DNA from: Bacillus sp. SA1-12
Lineage (GTDB): Bacteria; Bacillota; Bacilli; Bacillales; Bacillaceae
Assembly (NCBI RefSeq): GCF_000981385.1
Contig: NZ_LATZ01000004.1
Coordinates: forward strand, 62,001 to 126,000
DNA: 64,000 nucleotides
Direction of reading: 5' to 3'
A program made the position numbers and the translations under genes. This document shows positions 60,632 through 64,000 of the stretch, in pieces. How positions within the stretch are numbered: position 1 is the first letter of the stretch; every line of letters starts with the position of its first letter. The notes below the pieces were generated by a model. It was not told the DNA's origin. It made no database searches and saw only the letters and a program-made list of their open reading frames with translations.

Positions 60632-61744
60632 ATGGCAGAAAAAAATGATTATTTTAAAAGTAAAATTGTCCAAGACTTCACGAGAGATATTCGCCAATAT
60701 AATCTCGGACCACTTTGGGAAGCAATTCCAGAATTAATGCATCACCAGCCCGAGCCCCATGCACAGGCTTATCTTTGGAAGTGGGATCTACTTGAAAAAA
60801 AATTAGCAGAGGCGGCGCAAATTTTCACACCCGATCGCGGTGGTGAACGAAGAGCCATTTATCTTCAGAATCCCGGATTAGATTATCGCCAGCCATGGGG
60901 ATGGGCCTCCACATCGCAGACACTTTATGCAGCAGTACAGCTGCTCCAACCTGGGGAAACGGCGCCATCTCATCGTCATACACAAAATGCGCTCCGCTTT
61001 ATTACACAAGGTGAAGGCGCTTACTCAATTGTTGAAGGCGAACGGATTTTCATGGAAGAAGGTGATTTTGTTATAACACCAAAGAACCTTTGGCATGGTC
61101 ATGGCCATGAAGGTACTGAGCCGATGATTTGGATGGATGTTCTCGATATTCCAACGATTTATATGATGGGCGGAACGTTCTTTGAGCCATATCCAGAAAG
61201 AATAGAACAGCCGAAGGTCCCTGATAACTATTCTGCTCAGCGCTATGAAGGAGGCATGGTTCGTCCGATCTCTGACCGTCATCCTAAAAAGGCACCCCTA
61301 AGCGCATATAAATGGAATCAAACATTGAGGGCGATTGAAGGATTGTCTCGCTTTGAGCCAGATCCATATGACGGCTATGCAGTAGAGTTTATAAACCCAT
61401 CTAATGGACAAACGGCTAATCCGAACATTGGTGCATGGATTCAAAAGCTTCCAAAAGGGTTCCATTCAAAAGCTCATCGCCATACACATTCAACCATTTA
61501 CCAAGTTTTTAGAGGTTCAGGTTACAGCATTATTAACGGGGTTCGCTTTGATTGGTCTCAAGGTGATTATTTTATTATTCCGAACTGGGCAGTACATGAG
61601 CATGTCGCGTTACAGGAAACTTTCTTCTTTTCAGTTAACGATTTGCCGATAATGGAAAAATTTGATCTTGAGCAAGAGACTCCATATGAACTGAATAACG
61701 GTCATCAAGAAGTAAAAAGTGAATTTAATCCAGTTTTGGTTTAA
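60632..61744 (+). CDS. Gentisate 1,2-dioxygenase
   Basis: 370-residue bicupin iron(II) ring-cleaving enzyme that opens gentisate to maleylpyruvate. Cupin 1 carries SHRHTQNALRFITQGEGAYS and LWHGHGHEG, which supply the iron-binding histidines; cupin 2 carries SKAHRHTHSTIYQVFRGSG and WAVHEHV. The N-terminal segment RDIRQYNLGPLWEAIPELM and the motif NPGLDYRQPWGWASTSQTLY are typical of gentisate dioxygenases rather than 1-hydroxy-2-naphthoate dioxygenases, though salicylate-cleaving relatives cannot be excluded. A weak GGAG site precedes the ATG. It lies between the isomerase and monooxygenase genes. Confidence 0.93.
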   Translation: MAEKNDYFKSKIVQDFTRDIRQYNLGPLWEAIPELMHHQPEPHAQAYLWKWDLLEKKLAEAAQIFTPDRGGERRAIYLQNPGLDYRQPWGWASTSQTLYAAVQLLQPGETAPSHRHTQNALRFITQGEGAYSIVEGERIFMEEGDFVITPKNLWHGHGHEGTEPMIWMDVLDIPTIYMMGGTFFEPYPERIEQPKVPDNYSAQRYEGGMVRPISDRHPKKAPLSAYKWNQTLRAIEGLSRFEPDPYDGYAVEFINPSNGQTANPNIGAWIQKLPKGFHSKAHRHTHSTIYQVFRGSGYSIINGVRFDWSQGDYFIIPNWAVHEHVALQETFFFSVNDLPIMEKFDLEQETPYELNNGHQEVKSEFNPVLV

Positions 61745-61830
61745 GTGTAATTCTTAACAGATTATTAATTTGACTTTTAAAACTGGGATAGAAAGTTTAC
61801 TACCATCAAACATAAGGGGGATGACACATA

Positions 61831-63045
61831 ATGGATAATACAGAAAAAGAAGTTCTTGTCATTGGCGGAGGAATTGGCGGAGTGGCTGCAGCTCTTGCAT
61901 CAGCTGAAGCAGGCCATAAAACAAAAATTCTAGAACAGGCTCCAGTGTTCGGTGAAATTGGTGCAGGTATTCAAATGGGACCAAATGCAATGGCCGTCTT
62001 AGATCGTTTCGGTGTTGCTGATGAAATCGAAAAATATGCAGTATTCCCTCAAAGACTAGTTCTCAAAGATGTTTATACAGCAAAGGAATTAGCTGCACTA
62101 GATTTAGGTGATGAATTTAAAGCAAAGTTCGGTTTCCCATACATCGTATTGCACCGTTCAGATTTGCATCGCGTCTTGGTCGAAGCTGCCGAGAAAAATC
62201 CGCTTATTAGCCTTGTTAATGATCAAATCATAGAAACTGTTGATCAAAATGAGTCGGGCGTCATTGTTACTAACCAAAGCGGAGAACAATTTTCAGGAAA
62301 AGCTGCAATTGGTGCTGATGGTCTTTGGTCAAAAACTCGTAAGTATTTTGCTGACGATGAAGCAATCTGCTCTCATTATGTTGCATATCGCGGTACAGTT
62401 CCTATTGAAGAAATTAGTACAGATGCAAATATGGATGACGTAATCATGTGGATTGGCCCTAACCTTCACGTTGTCCAATATCCTGTTCGCAAAGGGGAAT
62501 TATATAACCAAGTAGTTGTATTTAAGAGTCAACAATACAAGCCTGATTCAGATGAATGGGGAACTCCAGAAGAAATGGATGCAGTGTTTAAAGGATGCCA
62601 TCCTCTTGTTGAGAAAGCATTATCCTTTATCCAGCGCCAAATTCGCTGGCCGATGTATGATCGTGAGCCAATCGGAAACTGGACAAAAGGGAATTTTACG
62701 CTTCTTGGTGATGCGGCACATCCAATGCTTCAATACCTGGCACAAGGCGGTTGTCAAGCATTAGAAGACGCTTCTTACTTGGCTGATATGCTTCAGCTTC
62801 ACGGCGAAAACTTTGAGCAAGCATTTTTAGCTTATCAAAAAGAACGTATTCCTCGCACCGCAAAAGTTCAAAAAAGTGCTCGAACTTGGGGAGAAATTAT
62901 TCATGCGGAAGATCCAGTCTCCATTTTACTGCGCGATACACTTCTAGAAAATATAGAAGCCAAAGACTTTGACATGATCGACTGGCTATACGGATATGAA
63001 AAACTGCCTGCTGCAAATAATAAGCAAGCTGGAATCTCCTTATAA
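61831..63045 (+). CDS. FAD-dependent 3-hydroxybenzoate 6-monooxygenase
   Basis: 404-residue single-component flavoprotein hydroxylase. FAD motif GGGIGGVAAALASAEAGH, the DG motif AAIGADGLWSKTR and the GD motif TLLGDAAHPMLQYLAQGGCQ, the last being the typical AHP-x-L-Q-Y of 3-hydroxybenzoate 6-hydroxylases. It belongs to the same subfamily as salicylate 1-hydroxylase, but gentisate genes directly upstream make 3-hydroxybenzoate to gentisate the most likely reaction. AAGGGGG lies 10 nt before the ATG. It ends the operon at a strong terminator. Confidence 0.88.
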   Translation: MDNTEKEVLVIGGGIGGVAAALASAEAGHKTKILEQAPVFGEIGAGIQMGPNAMAVLDRFGVADEIEKYAVFPQRLVLKDVYTAKELAALDLGDEFKAKFGFPYIVLHRSDLHRVLVEAAEKNPLISLVNDQIIETVDQNESGVIVTNQSGEQFSGKAAIGADGLWSKTRKYFADDEAICSHYVAYRGTVPIEEISTDANMDDVIMWIGPNLHVVQYPVRKGELYNQVVVFKSQQYKPDSDEWGTPEEMDAVFKGCHPLVEKALSFIQRQIRWPMYDREPIGNWTKGNFTLLGDAAHPMLQYLAQGGCQALEDASYLADMLQLHGENFEQAFLAYQKERIPRTAKVQKSARTWGEIIHAEDPVSILLRDTLLENIEAKDFDMIDWLYGYEKLPAANNKQAGISL

Positions 63046-63071
63046 TTGAATGAAGGGAAAAATCAAAAGTA

Positions 63072-63112
63072 AATAAGTCCCAAGGGTTAAATTTATCCCT
63101 TGGGACTTATTC
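63072..63112 (+). terminator. Terminator of the gentisate operon
   Basis: Perfect 12-bp stem AAGTCCCAAGGG / CCCTTGGGACTT, with flanking AT pairs extending it. Confidence 0.8.
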
Positions 63113-63177
63113 ATTTCCATATTTCTCTTTGATAAGCATGGTATCAAAGTGTTGTTACTACAAAAACCTATTTGATT

Positions 63178-63702
63178 TTACTTATCTTCAAAAACTTGAA
63201 TAAAAGCCTTCATATAATCCGGCAAATCAGGCGGACGTCTGCTTGACACAAGATGTCCATCAACAACCACCGCTTCGTCCAGCCATGTCGCTCCTGCATT
63301 TTCCATATCATCGCGAATACCTGGTGTGCTTGTTACGGTCTTGCCATTCAATATTTTAGCAGAGATCAGCACCCAGCCTGCATGACAGATTTGGCCGATT
63401 GGTTTTTTCCGTTCTTCCATATGCTGAACGATGGCTAGCACCTCAGGAAATCTGCGCAGTTTATCTGGAGCCCAGCCTCCTGGAACCAATAAAGCGTCAT
63501 AATTATCAGGATCAACATCTTGAAAGGAGAAATCAGAAGTTGCCGGTACTCCATACTTTCCTTTATATGTATATCCAGCCTCTTCTCCGGCCAAATCAAC
63601 CGTTGCCCCTTCTTCACGCAAACGATGGATTGGATACCAAAGTTCCAAGTCCTCGAAATCTTCATGGACAAAGCTTAATACTTTTTTACCTGTTAATTTC
63701 AT
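63178..63702 (-). CDS. DJ-1/PfpI-family stress protein (YfkM-like)
   Basis: 174-residue class I glutamine amidotransferase-like protein. The nucleophile elbow is IGQICHAGWVLISA with the conserved cysteine, preceded by NYDALLVPGGWAPDKLR. YfkM (general stress protein 18) and PfpI relatives have been linked to protein or nucleotide deglycation and to peptidase activity. The start at 63702 has AAGGAGGGAG 5 nt upstream; the frame extends 41 codons further with an unrelated composition. No clear sigma-B promoter is seen. It has no operon partner. Confidence 0.88.
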   Translation of the reverse strand: MKLTGKKVLSFVHEDFEDLELWYPIHRLREEGATVDLAGEEAGYTYKGKYGVPATSDFSFQDVDPDNYDALLVPGGWAPDKLRRFPEVLAIVQHMEERKKPIGQICHAGWVLISAKILNGKTVTSTPGIRDDMENAGATWLDEAVVVDGHLVSSRRPPDLPDYMKAFIQVFEDK

Positions 63703-63814
63703 TTGCTCTCCCTCCTTGTTTTCAACCTTTCCTATAAAACATCTTAAAAAGCCTGCTCTCAATCTTTCAATAAACGTAAAAATCAATTCTATCCCAAATC
63801 TAACAAAATAAAAA

Positions 63815-63841
63815 GATCGTAGCAAGGATTTTGCTGCGATC
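63815..63841 (-). terminator. Terminator of a minus-strand gene beyond the right edge
   Basis: Stem GATCGTAGCAA / TTGCTGCGATC (one G-U pair) followed on the minus strand by TTTTTATTTTG. No gene inside the window would end here, so it implies a minus-strand gene to the right of 64000. Confidence 0.7.
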
Positions 63842-64000
63842 CATTTATTTTTAACTTTATCAATATTCTAACTTGTGTTCCACAAAAACTACTGAGGCAG
63901 AACTTGAAAATAATCAGACATTTTCCGAGTAGAATGGTCATACGCCTAGCGTCAGACCGATCATATAACCAGCTCCTCGTTATGAGATTTCCTCGAACAA
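63842..64000. other. Gene-free right edge
   Basis: No coding region is supported. TACGCCTAGCGTCAGACC near 63942 shares the GCGCCTAGC-like word of the dispersed repeat, so another copy may begin here. Confidence 0.35.

Noticed and set aside
63703-63825. N-terminal extension of the DJ-1-like gene
   Set aside because: The extension is arginine- and phenylalanine-rich, unlike the family, while a strong ribosome-binding site marks the internal ATG at 63702.

Overview
The window looks like chromosome of a low-GC, endospore-forming member of the Bacillaceae. The evidence is strong AGGAGG ribosome-binding sites, CotF-type spore coat genes, a YjcZ-type sporulation peptide, sensor kinases of the sporulation-kinase type, and a gene order resembling the yusG-gcvH-yusI-fadEAN-yuzL-yusM-yusN and yusU/yusV blocks of Bacillus subtilis. 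I cannot name the species. I see no rRNA, tRNA, CRISPR array, intact insertion sequence or prophage.

Layout: 1-7.4 kb holds the end of an unknown plus-strand gene, then minus-strand yusG, gcvH, an Spx/ArsC-like gene and the fatty-acid beta-oxidation operon fadN-fadA-fadE under a FadR-type operator. 7.4-9.7 kb has yuzL, a proline dehydrogenase and two spore coat genes. 9.7-15 kb is a Fur-controlled siderophore uptake locus: DUF2573 protein, FhuF-like reductase, ATPase, two permeases and a divergent binding lipoprotein. 15-22 kb has a ZIP metal transporter, a KtrA/C-type potassium regulator, a dicarboxylate/glutamate symporter, an M3 oligopeptidase, TatA and a DD-carboxypeptidase. 22-25.5 kb has a TetR-controlled pair of SMR efflux subunits, a decayed EamA transporter, a DUF2935 protein and an acetyltransferase.

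25.5-31.6 kb has a PAS sensor kinase, small spore/stress peptides, an HtrA protease with an uncharacterised 26-residue membrane peptide in front of it, and the divergent CssRS-like secretion-stress two-component system. 31.8-37 kb has fumarase, an NADH oxidase/CoA-disulfide reductase behind three Rex-type operators, and a MutS2-like ATPase lacking the Smr nuclease domain. A gene-free stretch at 36.8-37.2 kb has a promoter, a possible leader peptide, a multi-branched fold and tandem terminators, and may encode a regulatory RNA. 37-44.7 kb has an acetyltransferase, a DUF4173 membrane protein, a 21-bp repeat array, a PadR/HAAS pair, a second two-component system and a LiaI/PspA-like envelope-stress pair.

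44.7-51 kb has a CorC/HlyC-type (MpfA-like) transporter whose ribosome-binding site seems to be bridged to its start codon by a hairpin, a MerR regulator with an apparent CTG start, and a copper-resistance cluster (copA, a histidine-rich extracytoplasmic protein, csoR, copZ) with a CsoR-type operator inside the copA promoter. 51-56 kb has a lipoprotein, a DUF3817 protein, a large RND exporter and an acetyltransferase.

56-63 kb is a complete-looking 3-hydroxybenzoate/gentisate catabolic island: MFS aromatic-acid transporter, IclR regulator, YciI-like protein, fumarylpyruvate hydrolase, DinB-fold candidate maleylpyruvate isomerase, gentisate 1,2-dioxygenase and FAD monooxygenase. A shared motif lies in front of the transporter and the catabolic operon. 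The window ends with a DJ-1/PfpI stress protein and a terminator for a gene beyond the right edge. Several related long inverted-repeat elements and a family of near-identical terminator hairpins are scattered between genes.
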